This document shows, piece by piece, positions 7,582 through 15,134 of a stretch of 15,970 bases of DNA (the first letter of the stretch is position 1; each line of letters starts with the position of its first letter). The notes beneath the pieces are model-generated. The model had not been told where the DNA came from. It ran no database searches and saw nothing but the letters and a program-made list of their open reading frames with translations. A program made the translations under genes and the position numbers. The DNA is from an uncultured Geobacteraceae bacterium (GTDB taxonomy: Bacteria > Desulfobacterota > Desulfuromonadia > Geobacterales > Pseudopelobacteraceae): contig CAIRND010000482.1 of the NCBI GenBank assembly GCA_903879825.1, positions 1 through 15,970 on the forward strand. Direction: 5' to 3'.

Positions 7582-8921
7582 CGACGACAAAATCCTCTTA
7601 CCACCTCAACCATATAATCTACCATCTCTTCGGACATTCCCGGATAGACACCAACCCAGAAGGTGTCGTTCATGATGTTATCGGTGTTGTCAAGAGTCCC
7701 AACCACTCGGTATCCCTTTCCTTCACGGCGCATTTCATCGAAGCAAGGATGCTTAATCAAATTTCCGGCAAAAAGCATGCGGGTTTGAATCCCTTTGCTC
7801 TCAAGGTGGTTTACTATCTTGTCACGGGTAAAACCGCTCCCTTTGCGCACGGTCAGCAGAAAGCCGAACCAGGAGGGGTCAGAGTTTTCGGTCGCCTCTG
7901 GCAAAATAAACTTGTCTCCTAATCCTGCAAGCCCATCACGCAGAAGCGTCCAGTTCTTCTTACGGGCTTCTATAAAACCCGGGAGTTTCTCTAGCTGGGC
8001 ACAACCGATTGCCGCTTGCATATCAGTGAGTTTCAGGTTGTAGCCGAAGTGCGAGTAGACATATTTATGATCGTATCCGAAAGGGAGCTCGCCGAACTGC
8101 TGTCCGAAACGATTGTTGCAGGTATTATCCTTGCCGGAAGGGCACCAGCAGTCTCGACCCCAGTCCCGAAAAGATTCAACCAAGCGTTTAAGTAGCGGAT
8201 CGTCAGTATAGACCGCGCCACCTTCCCCCATTGTCATGTGATGGGGTGGGTAAAAGCTGGATGTGCCGATATGACCAATCGTGCCGGTGTATTTCCATGT
8301 GCCGTTATGAAGATAACGTGAACCAAGGGCATCACAGTTGTCTTCTATCAGCCAAATGTCGTGCGTGTCGCAAAAGGTTTTGACTGCGTTAAGATCAAAG
8401 GGGTTTCCAAGGGTGTGAGCCACCATGACCGCTTTGGTCCTATCAGATTTTGCATATTCCAGTTGATTAACATCAATATTATACGTTGGTAGTGAAACAT
8501 CCACAAAAACAGGCACGGCTCCATATTGGATGATAGGTGCTACTGTTGTAGGGAATCCGGCTGCAACGGTGATTACCTCATCACCGGGTTTGATACGACG
8601 CTCACCCAGTTTGGGTGACGTTAGCGCCATGAAAGCAAGCAGGTTGGCAGATGAGCCGGAATTGGTGAGAGAGCAGTACTGAATGCCAAGATAACTGGCA
8701 AAATCCCGCTCAAAACGTTCTGCATAGCGACCGGTGGTGAGCCAGAAATCAAGAGAAGAATCAATCAGGTTAATTATCTCCGCTTCGTCAAACACCCGCC
8801 CGGCATAGGGTATTCGATCACCATCTGCAAATGCCTTTTTTGGGCTATGTGCGTGCTGATAGTAGGCTACTGCAGCCTCTATAGCCTGTTTGCGGAGTTG
8901 TTTATCACGTTCGTTTTCCAC
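7578..8921 (-). CDS. rfbH: CDP-4-keto-6-deoxyglucose 3-dehydrase (E1), PLP/PMP- and [2Fe-2S]-dependent
   Basis: This 447-residue protein has the DegT/AHBA aminotransferase fold. The usual PLP-binding lysine is replaced by histidine in SSFYPPHHMTMGEGG (H227), the hallmark of the RfbH/AscC dehydrases that use PMP to remove the C3 hydroxyl. Four cysteines (C196, C258, C260, C268) match the [2Fe-2S] ligands known for the Yersinia enzyme, with the C-x-C-x7-C part intact. It turns CDP-4-keto-6-deoxyglucose into the 3,4-glucoseen intermediate, which needs reduction by RfbI/DdhD; no such gene is in this window. The start codon is GTG at 8921, two bases after the rfbG stop, preceded by GGGAG (8927-8931) that spans the end of rfbG. 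No upstream ATG in frame is better placed. Confidence 0.92.
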   Translation of the reverse strand: MENERDKQLRKQAIEAAVAYYQHAHSPKKAFADGDRIPYAGRVFDEAEIINLIDSSLDFWLTTGRYAERFERDFASYLGIQYCSLTNSGSSANLLAFMALTSPKLGERRIKPGDEVITVAAGFPTTVAPIIQYGAVPVFVDVSLPTYNIDVNQLEYAKSDRTKAVMVAHTLGNPFDLNAVKTFCDTHDIWLIEDNCDALGSRYLHNGTWKYTGTIGHIGTSSFYPPHHMTMGEGGAVYTDDPLLKRLVESFRDWGRDCWCPSGKDNTCNNRFGQQFGELPFGYDHKYVYSHFGYNLKLTDMQAAIGCAQLEKLPGFIEARKKNWTLLRDGLAGLGDKFILPEATENSDPSWFGFLLTVRKGSGFTRDKIVNHLESKGIQTRMLFAGNLIKHPCFDEMRREGKGYRVVGTLDNTDNIMNDTFWVGVYPGMSEEMVDYMVEVVRGFCRR

Positions 8922-8923
8922 AG

Positions 8924-9994
8924 TTACTCCCGTATTGAATTTTCATAGGAATCAATCTGCTCCAGGCAACAGTGTCGCAAGTCACCTGAAGAGCGGTATA
9001 CGTTAGTCCATTCCATGATGTTATTCAACGCCTTTTCAAGATTCCAACGAGGCTGCCAGCCAAGCCGCATGCGGGCTTTTGAACAATCAAGTTTGAGATA
9101 ATGCGCCTCATGTGGGTGGTTTCCGGCATATATTTCGTACCGCGCGTCATTGCGCCAGAGTTTGCACATTCGGTCAACAATCCACTCAACGGATTTGGAG
9201 TCATCGTCTGCTGGGCCGAAGTTCCAACCTTCAGCATACTCAGAACCAGCCTCGTACAGTTTTCGGGCAAGGGTCAGATAGCCGCTAAGCGGTTCCAGAA
9301 CATGCTGCCAGGGACGAACAGCGTGAGGATTGCGTATGCGAACCGGGTTTCCATTCAGCAATGCACTGATACAATCAGGTATTAGTCTGTCAGTTGCCCA
9401 GTCGCCTCCTCCAATTACATTACCAGCACGAGCCGTGGCGATGGCTGCGCAGTGTTGAGACGATGGAGCATTGAAAAAAGATTGCCGGTAGGCAGCTGTA
9501 ATCAGTTCGGAACAGCCTTTGCTGTTGGAGTATGGATCGAATCCCCCCATCGGTTCGTTCTCGCGGTAGCCCCAGACCCATTCGCGGTTCTCGTAGCATT
9601 TGTCGGTTGTAACATTGACTACAGCTTTCACGGATGGGCAATGCCGTACAGCCTCAAACAGGTGAACGGTACCCATCACGTTGGTTGCATAGGTTTCAAT
9701 CGGAATTTTATACGAATCCCTAACCAATGGCTGGGCTGCCATATGGATTACAATTTCTGGCTGTGCCTGCTGCATTGCGTTAGCCAAAGCCGCTGCATCA
9801 CGGACATCAGCAATCTGCGAGTCAACCAATTCGGCAACACGAGCCAATAAAAAGAGACTCGGCGTGGTCGGAGGATCGAGTGCGTAGCCAGTTACATAAG
9901 CGCCCATGCTGGATAGCCAGAGACAAAGCCAGCTCCCCTTGAAACCCGTATGCCCCGTAACAAATACTTTTTTTCCGACGTAAAAGGATTTCAT
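8924..9994 (-). CDS. rfbG: CDP-glucose 4,6-dehydratase
   Basis: This 356-residue extended SDR has VTGHTGFKGS (GxxGxxG at 14-20), HMAAQPLVRDSY, VTTDKCYEN (128-136, with the dehydratase Asp131-Lys132) and the catalytic YSNSK (Y155, K159). TTDKCYEN and NVIGGGDWATDRLIPD are strong signatures of the CDP-glucose rather than the dTDP-glucose enzyme. It makes CDP-4-keto-6-deoxyglucose, the substrate of RfbH. The frame extends five codons further to an ATG at 10009, but the ATG at 9994 shares a base with the rfbF stop (TAATG) and has GGAAGG seven bases upstream (10002-10007), so I prefer it. Confidence 0.93.
   Translation of the reverse strand: MKSFYVGKKVFVTGHTGFKGSWLCLWLSSMGAYVTGYALDPPTTPSLFLLARVAELVDSQIADVRDAAALANAMQQAQPEIVIHMAAQPLVRDSYKIPIETYATNVMGTVHLFEAVRHCPSVKAVVNVTTDKCYENREWVWGYRENEPMGGFDPYSNSKGCSELITAAYRQSFFNAPSSQHCAAIATARAGNVIGGGDWATDRLIPDCISALLNGNPVRIRNPHAVRPWQHVLEPLSGYLTLARKLYEAGSEYAEGWNFGPADDDSKSVEWIVDRMCKLWRNDARYEIYAGNHPHEAHYLKLDCSKARMRLGWQPRWNLEKALNNIMEWTNVYRSSGDLRHCCLEQIDSYENSIRE
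8927..8931 (-). promoter_or_regulatory. Ribosome-binding site of rfbH inside the end of rfbG
   Basis: GGGAG lies directly before the TAA of rfbG and five bases before the GTG of rfbH. This supports the GTG as the true start despite the lack of an ATG and indicates coupled translation. Confidence 0.6.
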
Positions 9995-10767
9995 TACCAC
10001 ACCTTCCATGGTGCATTGCCAGACATCCAGAGCTCTTCAAGATTACTTTTGTCTCGCATGGTATCCATGGGCTGCCAAAAACCGGAATGCTTGTGCGCCA
10101 CAAGCTGTTTATCTCGCGCAAGCCCTTCCAGCGGCTCTTTTTCAAGAATAGTGGCGTCCCCGGAGATATAGTTAAAAACCTCTGGTTCCATGACAAAGAA
10201 ACCACCATTAATCCAGGCACCGTCTCCTTTTGGTTTCTCTTTGAAACCGCGAACCAGGTTTTCGCTATCCAGATCTAAAGCACCAAATCGCCCTGAAGGT
10301 TGAATTGATGTAACCGTTGCAAGTTTGCCATGGGACTTGTGACAGGCAACAAGGTCTGCAATGTTTACGTCCGAAACACCATCACCATATGTCAGTAAAA
10401 ACGGCTCATTACCGATATATTCTTGAATACGTTTAACCCTGCCGCCCGTCATGGTCTCGCCACCAGTGTTAACGAGTGTTACGCTCCATGGTTCGGCTGA
10501 ATGGTGGTGAACCACGCGCTCATTACCATTTTTGAAGTCAAAAGTAACATCAGATTCGTGAAGGAAATAATGGGCAAAGTATTCTTTGATGCAATACCCC
10601 TTATAGCCTAGGCAGATGATAAAATCGTTGAATCCGTAGGTGGAATATATCTTCATGATGTGCCAGAGTATCGGGCGTTCGCCGATTTCGATCATCGGTT
10701 TAGGTTTTAGATGCGATTCTTCACTGATACGTGTACCGAATCCACCGGCTAAAATTACAACTTTCAT
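9994..10767 (-). CDS. rfbF: Glucose-1-phosphate cytidylyltransferase
   Basis: This 257-residue nucleotidyltransferase starts MKVVILAGGFGTRISEE, the nucleotide-binding loop of sugar-phosphate nucleotidyltransferases. KPKPMIEIGERPILWHIM (21-38) and the metal site YGDGVSDV (127-134) follow. The motifs HHHSAEPWSVTLVNTG and FWQPMDTMRDK are typical of the cytidylyl-specific RfbF family rather than RfbA/GalU. It converts CTP and glucose-1-phosphate to CDP-glucose, the first committed step to 3,6-dideoxyhexoses. The ATG is preceded by AAAGGAA about five bases upstream. It is the first gene of the five-gene CDP-sugar block, and the next gene follows in a one-base TAATG overlap. Length is normal for the family. 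Confidence 0.95.
   Translation of the reverse strand: MKVVILAGGFGTRISEESHLKPKPMIEIGERPILWHIMKIYSTYGFNDFIICLGYKGYCIKEYFAHYFLHESDVTFDFKNGNERVVHHHSAEPWSVTLVNTGGETMTGGRVKRIQEYIGNEPFLLTYGDGVSDVNIADLVACHKSHGKLATVTSIQPSGRFGALDLDSENLVRGFKEKPKGDGAWINGGFFVMEPEVFNYISGDATILEKEPLEGLARDKQLVAHKHSGFWQPMDTMRDKSNLEELWMSGNAPWKVW
10002..10007 (-). promoter_or_regulatory. Ribosome-binding site of rfbG inside rfbF
   Basis: GGAAGG lies seven bases before the ATG at 9994 and inside the last codons of rfbF. It decides the start of rfbG in favour of 9994 over the ATG at 10009, which has no comparable site. Confidence 0.6.
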
Positions 10768-10811
10768 AATCGTTCCTTTACAGAAAGAAAATCAGGTTTG
10801 CTCTTGTCACG

Positions 10812-11792
10812 TCAAGATTCAACGGAACAGCGGCCACGCGGCACGGTCTGTTGCCCTTTTTTCATCAATTTTGCCACCAGGAGCCCCGAAACTATATCAA
10901 ACGGTGACAGTACAAGCCTCTTTTTGCTGTAACGACTTACCATGCTTCCGGGGAGAGTCCATTGCCCCGTATCCCTGCATTCCCTCTTCCATTCATTCAC
11001 ATACAGTTTTTTGAGCCATTTATCATTGAGATATTGTTCTGCAAACCAGAGCCGTGCCTGACGATAGCATTGGGCCAGATGACAATATTCCATACCAATT
11101 GTTATCGAACCGTCGTGAGCACGAAAATGGGATAGTGGTTCGTATACATAGGCGATTTTCTGGTATTGCAAGGCGGTGAGCAGATAAATGAGCAGATCGG
11201 GCCCCCCGCCATGTCTCGTGAAATCAGTGATCGTAGGAGATGGAATGTCAAGGAGCAGGTTCTTTTCAAGGTCGCGCAGTCGGAACAGTGCGCCGCCGGG
11301 TGAAACCGGGAGGTCGCCGTTAAACAGCGCCATGCTGATGAACAGGCTGCTGTCAAAGATGCCGGTCCGTCTGGTGAATTGACACTTTATATCACCTTGG
11401 AAAGGAACCGTACTCATGATGGCCGCTGAGAAAACAAAACCGATGTTGTCATGCTCGAGAAAAGGGATTGTTTTAGCCAAAAAATCCGGCGCCATGAGGT
11501 CATCGGAGAAAAGTATCTTACCGTAAGTGCCACGTGCTTCTGCAATGCAACGCTGCCAATTACGGACCGGTCCGAGATTCGAATCATTGCTGAACACACG
11601 GATGCGCGCATCTTGCGCTGCCAACTCTCTGCAGACGTGTAATGTCCGGTCACTGCTGGCGTTGTCAACCACCACAATTTCCAAGTCGCTGAAACTCTGC
11701 GCGCAGGCAGACTGGATGCACGGAACGATCAGGTTCTCACGATTGTAGACTGGGATCAGTATGCTGACTAACGGGTGTTGCTTAGTATTCAT
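10812..11792 (-). CDS. Family 2 glycosyltransferase upstream of the CDP-dideoxyhexose genes
   Basis: This 326-residue GT-A enzyme starts with LVSILIPVYNRENLI (8-22). VVVDNASSDRT (40-50) and FSDDLM (95-100) form the metal-binding region, and a GG-rich acceptor loop (SPGGALF, then FTRHGGGPD) follows. Such proteins move a sugar from a nucleotide donor to LPS or O-unit intermediates. The N-terminal domain is clear; the C-terminal part (about 220-326) is not something I recognise. AAGAGG lies about eight bases before the ATG. The gap to rfbF is 44 bases, so co-transcription with the CDP-sugar block is likely. It is a candidate for the dideoxyhexosyl (tyvelosyl/paratosyl) transferase, as is the GT2 after rfbE; this is inference from position only. 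Confidence 0.82.
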   Translation of the reverse strand: MNTKQHPLVSILIPVYNRENLIVPCIQSACAQSFSDLEIVVVDNASSDRTLHVCRELAAQDARIRVFSNDSNLGPVRNWQRCIAEARGTYGKILFSDDLMAPDFLAKTIPFLEHDNIGFVFSAAIMSTVPFQGDIKCQFTRRTGIFDSSLFISMALFNGDLPVSPGGALFRLRDLEKNLLLDIPSPTITDFTRHGGGPDLLIYLLTALQYQKIAYVYEPLSHFRAHDGSITIGMEYCHLAQCYRQARLWFAEQYLNDKWLKKLYVNEWKRECRDTGQWTLPGSMVSRYSKKRLVLSPFDIVSGLLVAKLMKKGQQTVPRGRCSVES

Positions 11793-11859
11793 TGCCAGAC
11801 CTCTTCAGTTATATCTACTGCCAAGATCGTTCATAGAGATGTTCAAGCTAGTATCTCGT

Positions 11860-13602
11860 TTACTGCATATCCAGTTGAGCAGGTTCATTGTTGAATTGTG
11901 CTGAACAGAGCCTGCTATAAAGTCCGTTATTTCTGATTAAGTCATAATGAGTGCCACTCTCAAGAATACGGCCATTATCTAGCACAATTATTTTGTCAGC
12001 ATTGAGGACGGTGGAAAGCCTATGGGCAATTACAAACGTCGTACGGTTAACAATTAGATTGTCCAGTGCTTTTTGAACCATTTGTTCGCTTTCAGTGTCC
12101 AAGGCACTGGTGGCCTCGTCAAGAATCAGGATCGGCGCATTCTTGAGGATTGCCCGCGCAATACAAAGCCGTTGCCGTTGGCCGCCGGACAGCCTGACGC
12201 CCCGGTCACCGATGCTTGTCTCATAGCCATCAGGCATCTCCATGATAAAATCATGGGCATATGCCGCTTGTGCCGCCTTTATTATTTCATTGTCAGTTGC
12301 GCCCGGTTTCCCGTGGCGGATGTTGTTTGCCACTGTGTCATGAAAAAGAATGGTTTCCTGATCAACTAGGGCGATGTGGTTCATCAGACTGCCTTTTGTT
12401 ATCTCACGCACTTCATGTGAGCCGATAAAAATCTGACCTTCGCTGGTATCAAAAAAACGGGCAATCAGAGAAACAAGTGTCGATTTCCCTCCCCCTGACG
12501 GCCCGACCAATGCAACTGCCTGACCTTTTTCAGCCACCAGACTCACATCGCTGAGTATGTAATCGTCTTGATATTTAAACGAGACATTTTTGAACTCGAC
12601 CCGGTTGTCGTCAGGAGTCAGCGTATAGCCGTTAGGCGCATCAATGATTTCAGGCCTGGCGTCGATGATTTCAAAGACGCGCTCTGAAGCGCCCAAGCAG
12701 CGTTGGACTTCACCATAGGCAGAGATCATTCTTTTCATGGGTGAATAGACCAGTGCCATGGCGGTGATAAAAGAAAAAAACTCGGGTGCGGACAATTTTC
12801 CGGCCATTACTTTGCTCCCACCGAAAAAAACAACTGCAGCTATACCGAGCGACGTGATGAACTCAATGATGGGTGAAGATAGAAACATGTATTTGATAAG
12901 CTTTCGTGTGTATTCATAAAACTTCAGGTTCGCCCGGGTAAAGTGGTCAATCATGATGTTTTCAAGAGAAAAGGCCTTTACAACCTTGATGCCACTCAAC
13001 GATTCCTGGAGAATGCTGGCAAACCCACCCGTTTCATCTTGTCCCTTACGGGCATTTATTTTGATTTTCTTGCCCAAAACCTGGGCAGGATAGATTGAGA
13101 GAGGAATAACGAGAATGGAAATAGCCGCAAGTTGCCAATCCCGATAAAAGATGACTCCAAGGAGTGAAACGAACCCAATGAAGTCTTTGAATACGCCGGT
13201 TATTACTCCCCCGACTCCATCCTGCATCATCGCAACGTCGTTGACAATCCGTGACATAAGCGAGCCGGTTTGGTTCTGATGAAAAAAACGTAGATCAAGA
13301 AAAACACTTTTTCTAAAAACTTCATTGCGCACATCTTGAACAGCAAGTTGGGCAGCCGTCCTCATGAAGTAGTCGTTAAAATAGCGGCATGTTCCACGGA
13401 ATACAAAAATAAGTATTATGGCAAACGGTAGAATTGAGAAGATGAATATATCTTTTGTTACGAAGATTTTTTTTAATAACGGTTCGACCATGTAGGCAAA
13501 ACCTGCATCGAGTCCGCCATACGCTGCTGAAGCAAGCGCGGCAATCAAGATACGCCACCAGTATGGTTTCATGTACTGCAAAAGTCTTTTGTATACAGTC
13601 AT
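11860..13602 (-). CDS. msbA: Lipid A export ABC transporter, permease/ATPase
   Basis: This 580-residue half-transporter has an N-terminal membrane domain (about 15-290) with several hydrophobic helices, including 15-38, 54-70, 135-175 and 240-290. The C-terminal nucleotide-binding domain has Walker A GPSGGGKST (367-375), signature LSGGQ (471-475), Walker B ILILDE (491-496) and switch histidine H527. The overall length and the early text YMKPYWWRILIA resemble MsbA, which works as an inner-membrane homodimer to flip lipid A-core from cytoplasmic to periplasmic leaflet. AAGGA precedes the ATG by about eight bases. The gene follows waaF with a 59-base gap. Other lipid-exporting ABC proteins have the same architecture, so the MsbA call relies on resemblance plus the LPS context. 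Confidence 0.88.
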   Translation of the reverse strand: MTVYKRLLQYMKPYWWRILIAALASAAYGGLDAGFAYMVEPLLKKIFVTKDIFIFSILPFAIILIFVFRGTCRYFNDYFMRTAAQLAVQDVRNEVFRKSVFLDLRFFHQNQTGSLMSRIVNDVAMMQDGVGGVITGVFKDFIGFVSLLGVIFYRDWQLAAISILVIPLSIYPAQVLGKKIKINARKGQDETGGFASILQESLSGIKVVKAFSLENIMIDHFTRANLKFYEYTRKLIKYMFLSSPIIEFITSLGIAAVVFFGGSKVMAGKLSAPEFFSFITAMALVYSPMKRMISAYGEVQRCLGASERVFEIIDARPEIIDAPNGYTLTPDDNRVEFKNVSFKYQDDYILSDVSLVAEKGQAVALVGPSGGGKSTLVSLIARFFDTSEGQIFIGSHEVREITKGSLMNHIALVDQETILFHDTVANNIRHGKPGATDNEIIKAAQAAYAHDFIMEMPDGYETSIGDRGVRLSGGQRQRLCIARAILKNAPILILDEATSALDTESEQMVQKALDNLIVNRTTFVIAHRLSTVLNADKIIVLDNGRILESGTHYDLIRNNGLYSRLCSAQFNNEPAQLDMQ

Positions 13603-13661
13603 TTAAGGTGTCCTTATGTCCTTGTCTCGTAAAAACGTCCAAACAGTGCGACTATTAAACT

Positions 13662-14720
13662 TCATCTGCACGTTGTAATTTTATTGGCAAGCTCAAGTGC
13701 TGCCATAATAACAGACTCCTCGCTTACCGCCGTCATACAACGATGATCAGTCGGGCACTCCCGTAATTTGCACGGCGCACATTCGACATTCTTTCTTACA
13801 ACCACAGAGTTGTCGCTATAGGGTGATGTCCCCGTGTGATCTGTTGAACCAAAAATTGCCACCTGCGGGACTTCAAAAGCTGCGGCAATATGCATCGGGC
13901 CGGAATCATTGGTAATGAAAAAGTTGCAGCGCTTGATCAGTGTCATCAATTCACGCACAGATGTTTTACCAGCTAAATTAACGGCGGTACCTTCCAGGCG
14001 ACTCTCGATGTCTGCGGAAATGGCCGTTTCACCCGGTCCGCCAAAGATAACAACCTTTGCCGACCATTTGTCCGCTAGTTGGCGGGCAACTCCTGCAAAT
14101 CTGTCAGGATACCAGCGTTTGGCCGAACCATAGCTTGCGCCGGGATTGATGCCGAGTACAAAGTCATGCGGTTGTATGCCCTGATCAGCCAATGTCGCAT
14201 GTGCCCTGCATTCTTCTTCAGGTGTAACAAAGAGGTGGAGGGGCGTTCGACCTCCGGTAATGCCGAAAAACTGCATCAGATTCAGGTAGTAATCTACTTC
14301 ATGACAAGTGGTTGTCCCTTGTGCAGCCTCATAACGCCCGCTCAGCAACAGTGTGCGGCCATCGCTGCATTTCCCTATTCTGGCCGGAATTCTGGCAAGC
14401 CAGGGAACCAGCGCGGAATCGAAGGAGTTGGGCAAAATGACAGCAAGGTCGAATGAGCGCGTGCGCAGTTCTGCTGCCAGTCGTAACCTTCCGGCAACGC
14501 CATGATGTCTGCCCTGACGATCAAAAGTAATAATGGCATCAATCCCCGGATGGTGTAAAAAAAGCTGGGATACCATCGGGTTGGCCAAAAGAGTTATTTC
14601 AGCACGGGGGAAATACTCGCGAATGCCACTGATTGCCGGTGTGGTCATCACTGCGTCGCCGATCCAGTTGACCGAACGAATCAGAATTTTATGGATAGAG
14701 TCGGGCCGAAGTACGTTCAC
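13662..14720 (-). CDS. waaF: ADP-heptose:LPS heptosyltransferase II
   Basis: This 352-residue GT9 enzyme has RSVNWIGDAVMTTPA (15-29; D22 aligns with the catalytic aspartate), NPGASYGSAKRWYPDRF (192-208) and NDSGPMHIAAAF (271-282). The C-terminal cysteines C314, C317, C322 and C328 are usual for WaaF. It adds the second L-glycero-D-manno-heptose to the Kdo-heptose inner core at the cytoplasmic face. The NWIGDAVMTTPA and NPGASYGSAKRW motifs match WaaF better than WaaC. The start codon is GTG at 14720, overlapping the Trm112 stop as GTGA, so translation is probably coupled. No alternative ATG lies nearby in frame before the first conserved strand. The stretch has visibly higher GC than the sugar genes downstream. 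Confidence 0.93.
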   Translation of the reverse strand: MNVLRPDSIHKILIRSVNWIGDAVMTTPAISGIREYFPRAEITLLANPMVSQLFLHHPGIDAIITFDRQGRHHGVAGRLRLAAELRTRSFDLAVILPNSFDSALVPWLARIPARIGKCSDGRTLLLSGRYEAAQGTTTCHEVDYYLNLMQFFGITGGRTPLHLFVTPEEECRAHATLADQGIQPHDFVLGINPGASYGSAKRWYPDRFAGVARQLADKWSAKVVIFGGPGETAISADIESRLEGTAVNLAGKTSVRELMTLIKRCNFFITNDSGPMHIAAAFEVPQVAIFGSTDHTGTSPYSDNSVVVRKNVECAPCKLRECPTDHRCMTAVSEESVIMAALELANKITTCR

Positions 14721-14905
14721 TCTGTTTCACGCATTAGCTGGGGGGGTGAGTCAGCCTGTAGTGGAAGCAAAACAGGAATTCCATCAACAACAGGATAGAG
14801 CCTGTCACAAGGTGAACAGTGTAGAGCTGATTCAGCTGTACTCTGAAATAATTCCCCTTTACAGAGTGGGCATGTGAGTATCTGTAACAATTCAAGTGGT
14901 AGCAT
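14717..14905 (-). CDS. Trm112/YcaR family small zinc-ribbon-like protein
   Basis: This 62-residue protein reads MLPLELLQILTCPLCKGELF, with a second pair CSPC and the ending YPVVDGIPVLLP. This is the pattern of the Trm112/UPF0434 family (YcaR in E. coli), with four cysteines able to bind a metal in a zinc-ribbon fold. Archaeal and eukaryotic Trm112 activates methyltransferases; the bacterial role is not well defined. In E. coli ycaR lies in the msbA-lpxK-ycaR-kdsB operon, so its position next to waaF and msbA here fits a recurrent LPS linkage. The frame is open upstream to TTG at 14977 and ATG at 14914, but the family normally begins at this leucine-rich start and the length then matches. The ribosome-binding site is weak (GGGG three bases before). 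Confidence 0.8.
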   Translation of the reverse strand: MLPLELLQILTCPLCKGELFQSTAESALHCSPCDRLYPVVDGIPVLLPLQADSPPQLMRETE

Positions 14906-15134
14906 AAACCCCATGACCAAAAAAAGATTTGTCACTATGCCATAAAGGACATCACTTTTGAAGCAAATTACGTCCAATGCTTCTCTTCTTCATCCAGTTT
15001 CATGTTGACGCTGCTTTGATTTGAATGATATTTACAGACGGCATTCGTTCCCTGTAGCCATTTTTATTTCAGTATGTCCAAACCTTAGAGACTTGTTACA
15101 TTTCCTTCTTTCTCCAGGTAATCGAGAATCCGAT
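14906..15134. promoter_or_regulatory. Divergent intergenic region between the minus-strand LPS operon and the plus-strand kinase operon
   Basis: This stretch of about 229 bases separates the Trm112 start from the preferred start of the kinase-family gene and must hold the start signals of both transcripts. A plausible plus-strand sigma70-like promoter is listed separately. No convincing minus-strand promoter, hairpin or operator was found by eye. The exact limits depend on the start codons chosen for the two flanking genes. Confidence 0.5.
15005..15032 (+). promoter_or_regulatory. Putative sigma70-type promoter for the kinase-heptosyltransferase operon
   Basis: TTGACG (15005-15010) is followed after 16 bases by GATATT (15027-15032), matching the -35 box at five of six positions and the -10 box at four of six. 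Transcription would begin near 15040, downstream of the TTG at 15021 and upstream of the TTG at 15135, which supports the later start for the kinase gene. This was found by eye only and may be chance. Confidence 0.35.

Noticed and set aside
7582..7590. TTG start for rfbS three codons upstream of the ATG
   Set aside because: The ATG at 7581 overlaps the rfbH stop as ATGA, like other junctions in this operon, and leads straight into the NAD-binding strand.
9995..10009. Longer rfbG start (five extra residues, ATG at 10009)
   Set aside because: The ATG at 9994 has GGAAGG at good spacing and starts at the usual position; the upstream ATG has no ribosome-binding site.
14906..14977. Longer Trm112 protein from TTG at 14977 (24 extra residues)
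   Set aside because: Family members begin near the leucine-rich segment before the first CxxC, and the extension has no likeness to any known segment. A purine-rich stretch precedes the TTG, so it is not fully excluded.
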